Shown here: piece after piece, positions 44,151-52,743 of the stretch
How the letters are laid out: every line of letters starts with the position of its first letter
Position numbering within the stretch: position 1 is the stretch's first letter
Source: Flavihumibacter fluminis
GTDB lineage: Bacteria; Bacteroidota; Bacteroidia; Chitinophagales; Chitinophagaceae
Assembly: GCF_021491375.1 (NCBI RefSeq)
Contig: NZ_JAKEVY010000001.1
Location: 806,001-870,000, forward strand
Direction of reading: 5' to 3'
Length of the DNA: 64,000 bases
Program-made: the position numbers and the translations under genes
Notes under the pieces: generated by a model
Databases searched by the model: none
What the model saw: the letters and a program-made list of their open reading frames with translations, nothing else
What the model was told of the DNA's origin: nothing

Positions 44151-45380
44151 TTAATGGCCCGGATTAATGGCTTGTGCCGCACTGATGGCGGTAAAGATCA
44201 CCAATAGCACCATCATCATAAAGAAAGAGAGGATATTTAACAGTATAAATTTAAGCAGGGTCTTTTTGCGGCTCTCACCGTAAAACCTCCGCATTCCCTT
44301 ATACAGGTATAAATAAACTGCTATAGTAATGATTACCTGTAACAGGTTAATAATTCCCCACTCGGTATAATCCTGCAAGGCTCCCAATGCAAAACTGCCG
44401 AGCAGAAAGATAAAAGTGGCGCAATAGGTATGAATGGTAAATATGGCATGATCCGAGTAAAACAGATCCTTTCTGCGCCCATACAACAGTTGCAGGAACC
44501 AGGCAAACAGGGGAAGAGAGGCAAACAACATCTTGGGGAAGCTGTGAAACAGGTTGTTTAGAAAACTCTGTAAATAAGCCCGTTCCCCCTTGAGTTTTCC
44601 GGTTTCAGATGCTGCTATGATCTTGGTTACAAATATTTTTTTAATCCAGCTGTCTTTCTTGTCTTTTGGTAAAGCCTCCTGCATTCGACGATAAGCCTCC
44701 AGCGATTCATAATTGGATGAACTGAAGGCATCATTGCTGCTATCCGTGGACATATTGATATTTAATCCCTGATCCTCCTGATCAATCTTCAAATCACCCG
44801 GCACTTTGATACCTTCTTTTTCCAGGGTATCCAGAATCTCCTGGCCTTTTTCGGAGCGGATGGAGTCTGCTATTTTCTTATCGCTGATTTCTTTTTCAAT
44901 GGTTTGAATGTCTTTTTCAAGTCCGGCCAATACACGCTGCGCCGTTTCCCTTTCTACTTCATTTGCAGACAGTAACGGTTTCTCCTGAACCACATCCCTT
45001 GCCAGCTTCAGGCTCTCCAGTTTTTCCTTTTTCTTGTCAGAATCCGATTTTCCAATATTTTCCGCGTTGTACATCGTGAAAAAAATGATGAAGAAAAAGG
45101 CGGAAGTGAACACATACATCCGGATGGGATTCAACTGGCTGTTTCTTTTTCCCTGAATGTATTCAAGGGATAATTTCCCCGGCTTCGTCAGCAACTGGCT
45201 CATTGTGCCAAAAAACTTGCTGTCGAAATGCGTTATATCATAAACAAAATGCGTAAGCAAACTCCAGAAGGATTCCCTGGCAATAATATTCTCCTGTCCA
45301 CATTGCTGGCAATAATGGCCAGCTACTTCCGTTCCACAGTTCAGGCAATTCTTTTCCGTTCTTTCCTTATAATGCGACAC
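44151..45380 (-). CDS. DUF3667 membrane protein with N-terminal zinc ribbon
   Basis: A 409-residue protein. Residues 13-29 carry CLNCGTEVAGHYCQQCGQ, a four-Cys zinc ribbon. The next segment (ITHFDSKFFGTMSQLLTKPG, GKRNSQLNPIRMYVF) is the DUF3667 core. A membrane helix (~85-105) is followed by a ~150-residue charged, coiled-coil-like loop (~110-260), then about four more helices to the C terminus. Function unknown. First gene of the DUF3667-mazG-kinase run. Confidence 0.85.
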   Translation of the reverse strand: MSHYKERTEKNCLNCGTEVAGHYCQQCGQENIIARESFWSLLTHFVYDITHFDSKFFGTMSQLLTKPGKLSLEYIQGKRNSQLNPIRMYVFTSAFFFIIFFTMYNAENIGKSDSDKKKEKLESLKLARDVVQEKPLLSANEVERETAQRVLAGLEKDIQTIEKEISDKKIADSIRSEKGQEILDTLEKEGIKVPGDLKIDQEDQGLNINMSTDSSNDAFSSSNYESLEAYRRMQEALPKDKKDSWIKKIFVTKIIAASETGKLKGERAYLQSFLNNLFHSFPKMLFASLPLFAWFLQLLYGRRKDLFYSDHAIFTIHTYCATFIFLLGSFALGALQDYTEWGIINLLQVIITIAVYLYLYKGMRRFYGESRKKTLLKFILLNILSFFMMMVLLVIFTAISAAQAINPGH

Positions 45381-45455
45381 TTGTTAAAATTTGAATAAAA
45401 ATAAATACAATTAGTTAAGTTGCACTCATTCGCCAGTGTATAAACAATAGTCCAG

Positions 45456-46283
45456 ATGAAAAACATCGCTTTTATTCTCATTTTAACCCTTAGTTCCTCC
45501 CCGCTTTGGTCACAATTCTATTATAACGACCTGTTGGCCAATCGCCAGACCAATCAACGTTACCAGCAATTGCTTGAAAAAGGAATCAAAAAAGTGACTA
45601 TTACCAGTTACGACGGAAATACTCCTGAATCAGCTGGCTTCACCGCAGAACAAACCCTGGATTCGAAAAAAGGGCTGTTGGTTACCCGCACACAAACCAG
45701 TCAAACAGGTGATACGCGTATCGAAGCCCGCTACAATGAAAAGGGATGGCTGATCAGCAGCAAGGATACCGCCCAGAACGCTTCCAGCCAGTCTTCCTAT
45801 TCCTATAACCCCAATGGCCAGTTGATCCGCCTGGAAAGCAGCAGCAGTTCTGATAATATCACCACAACAGAAATTCATAACTGGACTTACAACGAAGCCG
45901 GATTACCCCAATCCATGCAACGGATACGCAACCAGGTGGACACTACCACCGTTAGTTTTGTATATGACGAAAAAGGAAACCTCGTAGAAGAAAAGGCAAT
46001 CCGTGCGAACCTGCCTGCGATCACCTATTATTATTACTACGATGCCAAAAACAGGCTGACCGATATCGTACGGTTCAATGTTAAAGCACAGCGGCTCCTG
46101 CCTGATTATATCTTCGAGTACAATGAAAATGACCAGCTAAAAAAAATGACCATGGTACCCGAAGGCACCAATGCCTACGAGCAATGGTTCTATCAATACC
46201 TGCCCAATGGCCTGCGCAGAATGGAGCTGGTTTACAACAAACAACAACAACTCATGGGTAAAGTGGAATACGAATATGAATAA
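45456..46283 (+). CDS. Secreted YD/RHS-like repeat protein
   Basis: A 275-residue protein with a signal peptide (1-19, PLWSQ). From ~85 on it has short repeats of the RHS/YD type: YNEKGWLISSKDT, YNPNGQLIRLES, YNEAGLPQSM, YDEKGNLVEE, YDAKNRLTDI, YNENDQLKKM. These form extended beta-strips in larger toxins, but here there is no toxin or core-shell region. Probably a cell-envelope protein of unknown role. Overlaps the next gene by 8 bases. Confidence 0.7.
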   Translation: MKNIAFILILTLSSSPLWSQFYYNDLLANRQTNQRYQQLLEKGIKKVTITSYDGNTPESAGFTAEQTLDSKKGLLVTRTQTSQTGDTRIEARYNEKGWLISSKDTAQNASSQSSYSYNPNGQLIRLESSSSSDNITTTEIHNWTYNEAGLPQSMQRIRNQVDTTTVSFVYDEKGNLVEEKAIRANLPAITYYYYYDAKNRLTDIVRFNVKAQRLLPDYIFEYNENDQLKKMTMVPEGTNAYEQWFYQYLPNGLRRMELVYNKQQQLMGKVEYEYE

Positions 46284-47367
46284 ACATCTCAGTTTGCTTT
46301 TATTATGCGTGGTTTTCAGTTCCTTTAGCAGCATTGTTTCCGCCCAGTCGCAGGAAAAACTAAAGGTGCTGGTTGTTGGCATGACACACGATCATGTGCA
46401 TGGAATCCTTCAATTTCATAAACAGGGAAGAGTTATCATCACAGGAATTGTGGAAAGCAATCCCGAACTCATTGAACGCTATAAAAAGTCTTACCAACTG
46501 CCTGATGCTTTATTCTTCAATACCATCAGCTCGGCGTTAAAAGCGACCAAACCACAGGCTGCATTGGCTTTCAATGCCATCAATGAACACCTGGCCGTTG
46601 TAGAAGCCTGTCTTCCGCAGGGCATTCCCGTTATGGTGGAAAAACCACTTGCCACTACCCTGGAAGACGCAAAAAAGATAGAAGCGCTCTCGAAAAAATA
46701 CAATACGGCCGTACTTACGAACTACGAAACAACCTGGTATAACAGTAACCACTATGCGAAAGACCAGGTTGATCAGGGCAACCTGGGCAAGATCCATAAA
46801 ATAGTAGTGCATTCCGGTCATGAAGGTCCGAAGGAAATTGGCTGCAGTAAAGAATTCCTCGACTGGCTTACCGATCCGGTTAAAAACGGGGGTGGTGCAT
46901 CCCGTGATTTCGGCTGTTATGGCGCCAACCTGATGACCTGGCTGATGCATGGGAAGGCCCCCAAATCCGTTACGGCCATCATCCAGCAATACAAGCCGGC
47001 CGTATATCCAAAAGTGGATGATGTGGCTACTATTTTGCTGGAATACGAAAATGCAACCGGGGTTATTGAAGCATCCTGGAACTGGCCCTACTCTATCAAG
47101 GATATGGAAATTTTTGGTTCTTCCGCTTACTTCCATGCGGTTGATGCACAAACTATTGTTCAGAAAAAGCAGCAATCCAAACCCATCAGCGGAATGGCAC
47201 CTGCAGCTGTGTATGGCGATTTTATCAGTTACCTGGAAGCTTTTCTGACAGGAAAAATTACTGATACGAATGACCTTTCCTCGTTATCCAACAACCTGCT
47301 GGTGGTAAAAATCCTGGAAGCTGCTACCCGTTCTGCCAAAGAAGGCAAAAAAATCATGCTGGATTAA
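46276..47367 (+). CDS. Exported Gfo/Idh/MocA-family oxidoreductase
   Basis: The start at ATG 46276 gives a clean Sec-type signal peptide (MNKHLSLLLLCVVFSSFSS, ending VSAQ); the longer frame from 46171 runs inside the upstream gene. About 363 residues. The Rossmann strand KLKVLVVGMTHDHVHG lacks the usual GxGxxG. The EKP motif is present (VMVEKPLATTLEDAKKIEAL), and HSGHEGPKEIGC and GGGASRDFGCYGANLM resemble the substrate-site region of the C-terminal domain. Such proteins oxidise or epimerise sugars, or use bound NAD for redox-neutral glycoside cleavage (GH109-like). Ends 4 bases from the convergent XylR gene. Confidence 0.82.
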   Translation: MNKHLSLLLLCVVFSSFSSIVSAQSQEKLKVLVVGMTHDHVHGILQFHKQGRVIITGIVESNPELIERYKKSYQLPDALFFNTISSALKATKPQAALAFNAINEHLAVVEACLPQGIPVMVEKPLATTLEDAKKIEALSKKYNTAVLTNYETTWYNSNHYAKDQVDQGNLGKIHKIVVHSGHEGPKEIGCSKEFLDWLTDPVKNGGGASRDFGCYGANLMTWLMHGKAPKSVTAIIQQYKPAVYPKVDDVATILLEYENATGVIEASWNWPYSIKDMEIFGSSAYFHAVDAQTIVQKKQQSKPISGMAPAAVYGDFISYLEAFLTGKITDTNDLSSLSNNLLVVKILEAATRSAKEGKKIMLD

Positions 47368-47371
47368 ATAG

Positions 47372-48538
47372 TTACTTACGGGGAAGATGTTTTTTCCTGT
47401 ATTCACTCGGCGAGCAGCCATGGATCTGCTTGAATTGCCGGGCTACATTGTTCGTCAGATTCAATCCGGCTTCGTGCGCAATCTCTGAAATCCGTTTATC
47501 CGTTTCCAGGAGCCGCTCAGAAAACTTCTGCATTCGCACCTTGCTGATGTATTTATAAACACTGGTGCCCGTTACCTCCTGGAATTTCTTTTCCAATGAG
47601 CGCCTGGAGATCGTTAATTGTCCCAATACATCCGACACATTTATATCATGATCCAGGTTTTTATGAATAAACTTCAGCGCTTTCGCAATATAGGCATCAT
47701 CTACTGCAGCAATATCGGTTGACTGCCGGGTTACAATATAGGTAGGCATTACCATTACATTCCGCGGCTTTTTAACCTTACCCTGGATCATCAGATCCAT
47801 TAGCCGGCCTGCTTCATATCCTCCTCTCTCCGTATCAAGGTTAATACTCGACAAGGGCGGATCTGATAAGTTACAGGTTAATTCATCGTTATCAACTCCC
47901 AGCACAATAACATCTTCCGGTATGCGAATATTTGCATGCTTGCAGGCTTCAGCAATGTGAAGGCCCCTGGCATCGTCGCAGGCCATGATTGCAATTGGCT
48001 TAGGCAGTTGCTGTAGCCATTCACTCAGATCAGAAGGTTTGTAATACCAAAGTTCCGAGTTACCAGTATCTTCTTTCTGGTTAAAATAATAAACATCAAA
48101 TCCGCGTTCATTCAGATAATCTTCATATCCCATTGAACGTTCGCGCGACCAAACAATATTTTTAAACCCGTAAAAGGCGAAATTCTTAAACCCTTTCTTG
48201 ACAAAATATTCTGCCCCCATCTGACCGGCTTCATAATATCCTCCGGTAATATTGGGAAACTCTTCAAAGCGCTCTTTATAATCCTCTACAATCAGGTGTA
48301 TTCCTGATTCGGCAATCTTCCGTACATCTCTGGTATTATTCAGTTGTGCAATGATCCCCTGTGCACCCCACTCTTTGGCAAATTTCAGAATTCCTCTGAT
48401 ACCCAATGTTTCCCTGTAATAAATTGGCATATTACAAAACAGGGCATTGCTGTTTTCCTTAAAATACCGAACAATACCCATCATCAGACTCTGCCCGTAT
48501 TTTTCAGAAATATCAAATAGTAAGATGATCTTATTCAT
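47372..48538 (-). CDS. XylR-type regulator: LacI-fold sensor plus AraC DNA-binding domain
   Basis: A 388-residue protein, the same size as E. coli XylR (392). Residues ~1-275 are a periplasmic-binding-protein fold (IILLFDISEKYGQSLMMGIV, MACDDARGLHIAEACKHANI, VIVLGVDNDELTCNLSDPPL). The last ~105 residues are an AraC double helix-turn-helix (INVSDVLGQLTISRRSLEKK and RISEIAHEAGLNLTNNVARQF). It should bind an intracellular sugar and activate promoters carrying two direct half-sites about 21 bp apart. Exactly such sites stand before the two susC genes and the glycosidase gene downstream, so it is their likely activator (inference). Confidence 0.9.
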   Translation of the reverse strand: MNKIILLFDISEKYGQSLMMGIVRYFKENSNALFCNMPIYYRETLGIRGILKFAKEWGAQGIIAQLNNTRDVRKIAESGIHLIVEDYKERFEEFPNITGGYYEAGQMGAEYFVKKGFKNFAFYGFKNIVWSRERSMGYEDYLNERGFDVYYFNQKEDTGNSELWYYKPSDLSEWLQQLPKPIAIMACDDARGLHIAEACKHANIRIPEDVIVLGVDNDELTCNLSDPPLSSINLDTERGGYEAGRLMDLMIQGKVKKPRNVMVMPTYIVTRQSTDIAAVDDAYIAKALKFIHKNLDHDINVSDVLGQLTISRRSLEKKFQEVTGTSVYKYISKVRMQKFSERLLETDKRISEIAHEAGLNLTNNVARQFKQIHGCSPSEYRKKHLPRK

Positions 48539-48590
48539 TCAGAAAAGAGTTGCAACAGGTAAATTAAAGCAGTTTGAAGATTTTACAAAA

Positions 48591-49430
48591 TCATACCAGC
48601 GCTTTGACAGGAACAAGTGCCGCTGCTCCCAATAACGCAATGTTCTCTGTTTTGGAATGAATCACTTTTACCTGTTTGAGCAGGGATGGATACATAAAGT
48701 CATCCATACTCAGATACATACTTTCTTCAAAGTATTTGTAGGCATTGGAAATCGAACCTCCAAGCAATACAGCCTGAGGAGCATATGCATACAAAACCAC
48801 CTTTAAAACATTGCCCAGGTGATGACCGTATTCCTGCCAAACCTGAAGGGCTTTGGGTTTCCCTTCCTGTGCGTCATAAAAAAGTTCTTCCGCAGTTGTA
48901 TCATGTATGTCAAAAAAACTGCTGCTGGAATAATATTCCAGATTTTTATCGAGATAAGGAAAATAGCCGATTTCTCCTGCCCCGCAATTCACTCCAAGAT
49001 ATAACTCCCGGTTAATTACAATAGCAGTTCCAAGTCCCGTCCCCACTGAAATTGCTACAAAGGAATCAAATGGCTGTGCAGCACCAAATTGGTGTTCCCC
49101 CAGAGCAAAACAATTCACATCATTATTTACAAACACCGGTTTATGAAACTGTTCTTCGAGTATTTTCTTCAACTCAACTTTCTTCCAGGAAGGAATATTC
49201 ACCACATCAAACACCACTCCATTGTCCACATCCACAATGGAAGGAACTCCGATCCCTATGCCTTCAACCTCTTCACTTACCAATGGTTCTATAACTGCTA
49301 TTATTTGCTCCAGCGTTGCATCCAGTGAATGTTTATTGGTTAGCTTATGACTGATCGATTGCAACACCTCACCTCCCTGAATTAATCCGGCCCTAATATT
49401 CGTCCCGCCTAAATCAACGCCTATGATCAT
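48591..49430 (-). CDS. ROK-family sugar kinase
   Basis: A 279-residue protein. ATP-binding start MIIGVDLGGTNIRAGLIQGG, catalytic Asp in VNNDVNCFALGEHQFG (~100), phosphate-2 region SVGTGLGTAIVINRELYLG, and GAGEIGY. The usual ROK zinc motif (GHxx...CxCGxxGC) is replaced by GYFPYLDKNLEYYSS, with no zinc-binding cysteines. No N-terminal helix-turn-helix, so it is a kinase rather than a NagC-type repressor. Probably phosphorylates the sugar released by the locus. Transcribed with the XylR-type gene after it and divergent from susC. Confidence 0.88.
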   Translation of the reverse strand: MIIGVDLGGTNIRAGLIQGGEVLQSISHKLTNKHSLDATLEQIIAVIEPLVSEEVEGIGIGVPSIVDVDNGVVFDVVNIPSWKKVELKKILEEQFHKPVFVNNDVNCFALGEHQFGAAQPFDSFVAISVGTGLGTAIVINRELYLGVNCGAGEIGYFPYLDKNLEYYSSSSFFDIHDTTAEELFYDAQEGKPKALQVWQEYGHHLGNVLKVVLYAYAPQAVLLGGSISNAYKYFEESMYLSMDDFMYPSLLKQVKVIHSKTENIALLGAAALVPVKALV

Positions 49431-49535
49431 AATAAATTAATTAAATGATAATACAGGAGTAATACCTGCCAACGGATGGTAACAAAACTACCCGCTGTAT
49501 ATCAGAATACTACCTATATATGCGTATCTATCACA

Positions 49536-49634
49536 TCAAATTGCGTAGCATAGATCGTATTTTGATGATTACGCATTTTGATGATTAATATTCGCTTCAT
49601 GTCCCAATGCAACTGAATAGCTAATCTAATTTTA
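49536..49634 (+). promoter_or_regulatory. Regulator site and -7 box upstream of susC (site 1)
   Basis: The core site begins TACGCATTTTGA at 49570, with a second half-site TTCGCT 21 bp on at 49591. A -7 box TAATTTTA (49627-49634) begins 57 bp after the site start. Upstream there is an inverted copy TCAAATTGCGTA (49536-49547) and a tandem duplication of a 16-bp unit, CGTATTTTGATGATTA (49556-49571) and CGCATTTTGATGATTA (49572-49587). No -33 TTTG precedes the -7 box, as expected for an activator-dependent promoter. Confidence 0.75.
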
Positions 49635-49671
49635 TAGAGCCTTTGTTTTAAACTGAATAACCAACTAGATT

Positions 49672-52600
49672 ATGAAATTAAACTTACTGCTAAAGAGGCT
49701 TTTTGCTTTCATAGCAGCGATTGCACTCCATCAACTTGCATTCGCGCAAACATCGGTTACCGGGAAGGTAACAGATCAAAGCACCGGTGCTCCTCTCTCC
49801 AATGTAAATGTGACAATTAAAGGAACCAGCAGGGGTACCACTACCAACGACAACGGTGTTTTTTCCATCAACCTGCAGCAGGGTGATGCAGTACTTGTTT
49901 TTTCAAGCACTGGTTTTGCTGAAACAGAAATTGACATCAACGGACGCAGCACTATCGATGTTACACTCTCAACTTCCAGCACCAAACTTTCTGAAGTGGT
50001 GGTGGTAGGTTATGGTACCCAATCGCGCCGGGATCTTACCGGAGCTGTTGCTTCTGTAAAAGGCGATGCCATTCAAAACCTGCCGGTCTCCAGTGCCTCA
50101 CAGGCGCTCCAGGGACGTGCAGCCGGTGTAAATGTGGTGCGCAGTGGCGGTAACCCCGGTAACCCCGGCAGTATTCGCATACGCGGTACAGGCACCATCA
50201 ACAACGCAGACCCGCTGATCATCATTGATGGTATTCCCGCAGGTGATCTGAACGCTGTTAATCCCAATGACATTGCCTCCATCGAAGTACTTAAGGACGC
50301 TTCGGCTTCCGCTATCTATGGTACACGTGCTGCTAATGGGGTGGTAATCGTTACAACCAAACGCGGTGGTTTCGAACAACCAATGCGAATGAATGTGAAC
50401 GCCTACACCGGTATGTCAAATGCTATTAAAACGCTTGACATGCTGGATGCAGCCACCCTGGTTGAATTGAAAAGAGAACGTTTTACCAATGACGGCCTCA
50501 CAATTAACCCCGTATGGAATGATCCCTCCAACTCTACTCAAAGAACCAACTGGCAAGATGAATTATTCAGAACAGGTACTGTAAACAACATAGATGTGGC
50601 GCTTAGTGGCGGTTCTGCCAAATCCTCCTATATGTTATCAGCAGGCATGTACGATGAAAAGGGAATCATTACCAATTCCTTTTTCAAACGTTACAGCATG
50701 CGCTTAAATTCAGATCATCGTATCGGAAAGCGCCTGAAAGTGGGACAAAGCATTCAGCTCACCCGCTCCAATGACAACAGCCTTAATACCTTGTCTGCAC
50801 AGGACGGTCTGATCTGGAGTGCCATCCGTTTCATGCCTTTTATTCCGGTTAAAAATGATGACGGATCCTGGGGTACCTCCAAAGCCTCCAATGAATTCGG
50901 CGATATTAACAACCCTATATTTACTGCCAATACAATTGATGCAGACAATATTAACACCCGACTCCTGGCGAATATCAATGCAGAATATGAAATCCTGAAA
51001 GGCCTCAAGTTCAAAGTGAACCTGGGTGTGGATGGAAACCATTATACAGGTCGTAATTTCAACATCATCATCAGTGATCAAACCCGCACGAGAAACAACA
51101 ACTCACTCGGAAGATCATTCAGTGAATCTTATTCTCTGTTGGGTGAATACTTCCTTTCCTACAGCAATATTTTCGCCGGCAAACACAAACTGGATGCCGT
51201 GGCAGGTTATACTTCACAAACCTTTGACGGAGATAATTTCTCAGCGGCCAAACGCGATTTCCTCAATGAAGATCCCAACCAGCGCTTTCTTGATGTAGGT
51301 CAAACCTTACAAGGTATCGGTGGTAATCGCTATTACGATGCCCTTCAATCAGTTTTCGGAAGGATTAACTACGACTACGATCAACGTTATCTTTTCACGG
51401 CTACTTTCCGTGCGGATGGTTCTTCCAAATTCGCAGACGGAAATAAATGGGGATATTTCCCGGCCTTCTCTGCAGGCTGGAGAATTTCCAATGAAAAATT
51501 CTTCAATGTTTCATTTATTGATGAATTGAAACTTACCGCAGGCTGGGGACAACTGGGCAACCAAAATGTAAACCGTTTGCAGTACCTCGCATTGATTGGA
51601 AATGGCGGTCGCTATTCCTTCAACAACAACACCACGGTAGGCAATACGCAAACCAGACTTCCCAACCCGAATATTTCCTGGGAAACAGCAGAAATGTCCA
51701 ACATTGGACTAAGTGCAGAGTTGTTCAATCGTAAACTGGCTGTGAACCTGAACTACTTTGATAAAAAGACACGCGATATGCTGCTGTCTCCTCCTACCAT
51801 CGGAACAGTGGGCACACTCAGTATTCCTGATCAGAACGTAGGCGTATTGAAGAACAGCGGTTTTGAAATGGATCTTTCCTATTCGAATCGCGCCGGAGAA
51901 TTTTCCTATCGGTTAGGTGCCAATGCCGCTTTCATCAAAAACAAAGTGATTGAATTGTATGATGGTAACTTCATCGGCTCCCGTACCTACGGTCGCCCTA
52001 ATGAAGAGATCTCCCGTACCTACGAAGGATTACCTATAGGTATCTTCTACGGATGGAGAACCGACGGACTTTACCAGACTACAGACGATATCAGCAAGGA
52101 TCCTAATATCGCAAATGATCCTCGCCGTACTGCAGGTTTAATTGAACCCGGAGATGTACGCTTCCTTGATATTAATGGTGACGGACTGATTGATGACCGA
52201 GATCGCGTTAACCTGGGCAGCCCACACCCGAAAATGGTATATGGTTTCAATGCTGATTTCAATTACAAAGGTTTTGACCTCGGCTTGTTCTTCCTTGGTA
52301 ATGCAGGTGTGAAAATCTTTAATGCAGACCGCATGCAGGGCCTTGATCCTACTTATTCATTCAACATGTATGAAGAAGTTAAAGATCGCTGGACAGGCCC
52401 GGGTACCAGCAACAGCATTCCCCGTATGACCACGCGCAGGAACAATCGAAATTATCGCACATCCGATATGTTTATCGAGAAAGGAGATTTCCTTCGACTG
52501 AAGAATCTCAGCATCGGATATACGCTGAACGACAAACTGACGAACCGCCTTGGTATTGGCAAAACCAGGTTCTATATCACTGGTCAAAACGTATTCACCG

Positions 52601-52725
52601 TTACGGGTTATTCAGGCCTTGATCCTGAATTGGGATATACAGATGGTAACAGGCAGATCAATGTGGATTACGCACAGTATCCGCAATCCCGGACCTGGAT
52701 TTTTGGACTCAATGTTACCTTTTAA
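49672..52725 (+). CDS. SusC/RagA TonB-dependent outer-membrane transporter
   Basis: A 1017-residue protein without an STN domain. Signal peptide 1-25 (LAFAQ), a carboxypeptidase D-like domain (SVTGKVTDQSTGAPLSNVNV), a plug with VVVVGYGTQSRRDLTGAVAS and SIEVLKDASASAIYGTRAAN, and a barrel ending in ...RTWIFGLNVTF. It imports oligosaccharides with the SusD lid encoded 18 bases later. Regulated from site 1. Confidence 0.96.
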   Translation: MKLNLLLKRLFAFIAAIALHQLAFAQTSVTGKVTDQSTGAPLSNVNVTIKGTSRGTTTNDNGVFSINLQQGDAVLVFSSTGFAETEIDINGRSTIDVTLSTSSTKLSEVVVVGYGTQSRRDLTGAVASVKGDAIQNLPVSSASQALQGRAAGVNVVRSGGNPGNPGSIRIRGTGTINNADPLIIIDGIPAGDLNAVNPNDIASIEVLKDASASAIYGTRAANGVVIVTTKRGGFEQPMRMNVNAYTGMSNAIKTLDMLDAATLVELKRERFTNDGLTINPVWNDPSNSTQRTNWQDELFRTGTVNNIDVALSGGSAKSSYMLSAGMYDEKGIITNSFFKRYSMRLNSDHRIGKRLKVGQSIQLTRSNDNSLNTLSAQDGLIWSAIRFMPFIPVKNDDGSWGTSKASNEFGDINNPIFTANTIDADNINTRLLANINAEYEILKGLKFKVNLGVDGNHYTGRNFNIIISDQTRTRNNNSLGRSFSESYSLLGEYFLSYSNIFAGKHKLDAVAGYTSQTFDGDNFSAAKRDFLNEDPNQRFLDVGQTLQGIGGNRYYDALQSVFGRINYDYDQRYLFTATFRADGSSKFADGNKWGYFPAFSAGWRISNEKFFNVSFIDELKLTAGWGQLGNQNVNRLQYLALIGNGGRYSFNNNTTVGNTQTRLPNPNISWETAEMSNIGLSAELFNRKLAVNLNYFDKKTRDMLLSPPTIGTVGTLSIPDQNVGVLKNSGFEMDLSYSNRAGEFSYRLGANAAFIKNKVIELYDGNFIGSRTYGRPNEEISRTYEGLPIGIFYGWRTDGLYQTTDDISKDPNIANDPRRTAGLIEPGDVRFLDINGDGLIDDRDRVNLGSPHPKMVYGFNADFNYKGFDLGLFFLGNAGVKIFNADRMQGLDPTYSFNMYEEVKDRWTGPGTSNSIPRMTTRRNNRNYRTSDMFIEKGDFLRLKNLSIGYTLNDKLTNRLGIGKTRFYITGQNVFTVTGYSGLDPELGYTDGNRQINVDYAQYPQSRTWIFGLNVTF

Positions 52726-52743
52726 CTGAAAAAAGAATTGACT

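Noticed and set aside
46537-47175. Minus-strand frame of 212 codons
   Set aside because: Antisense of the Gfo/Idh/MocA gene, which has a signal peptide and the EKP motif.
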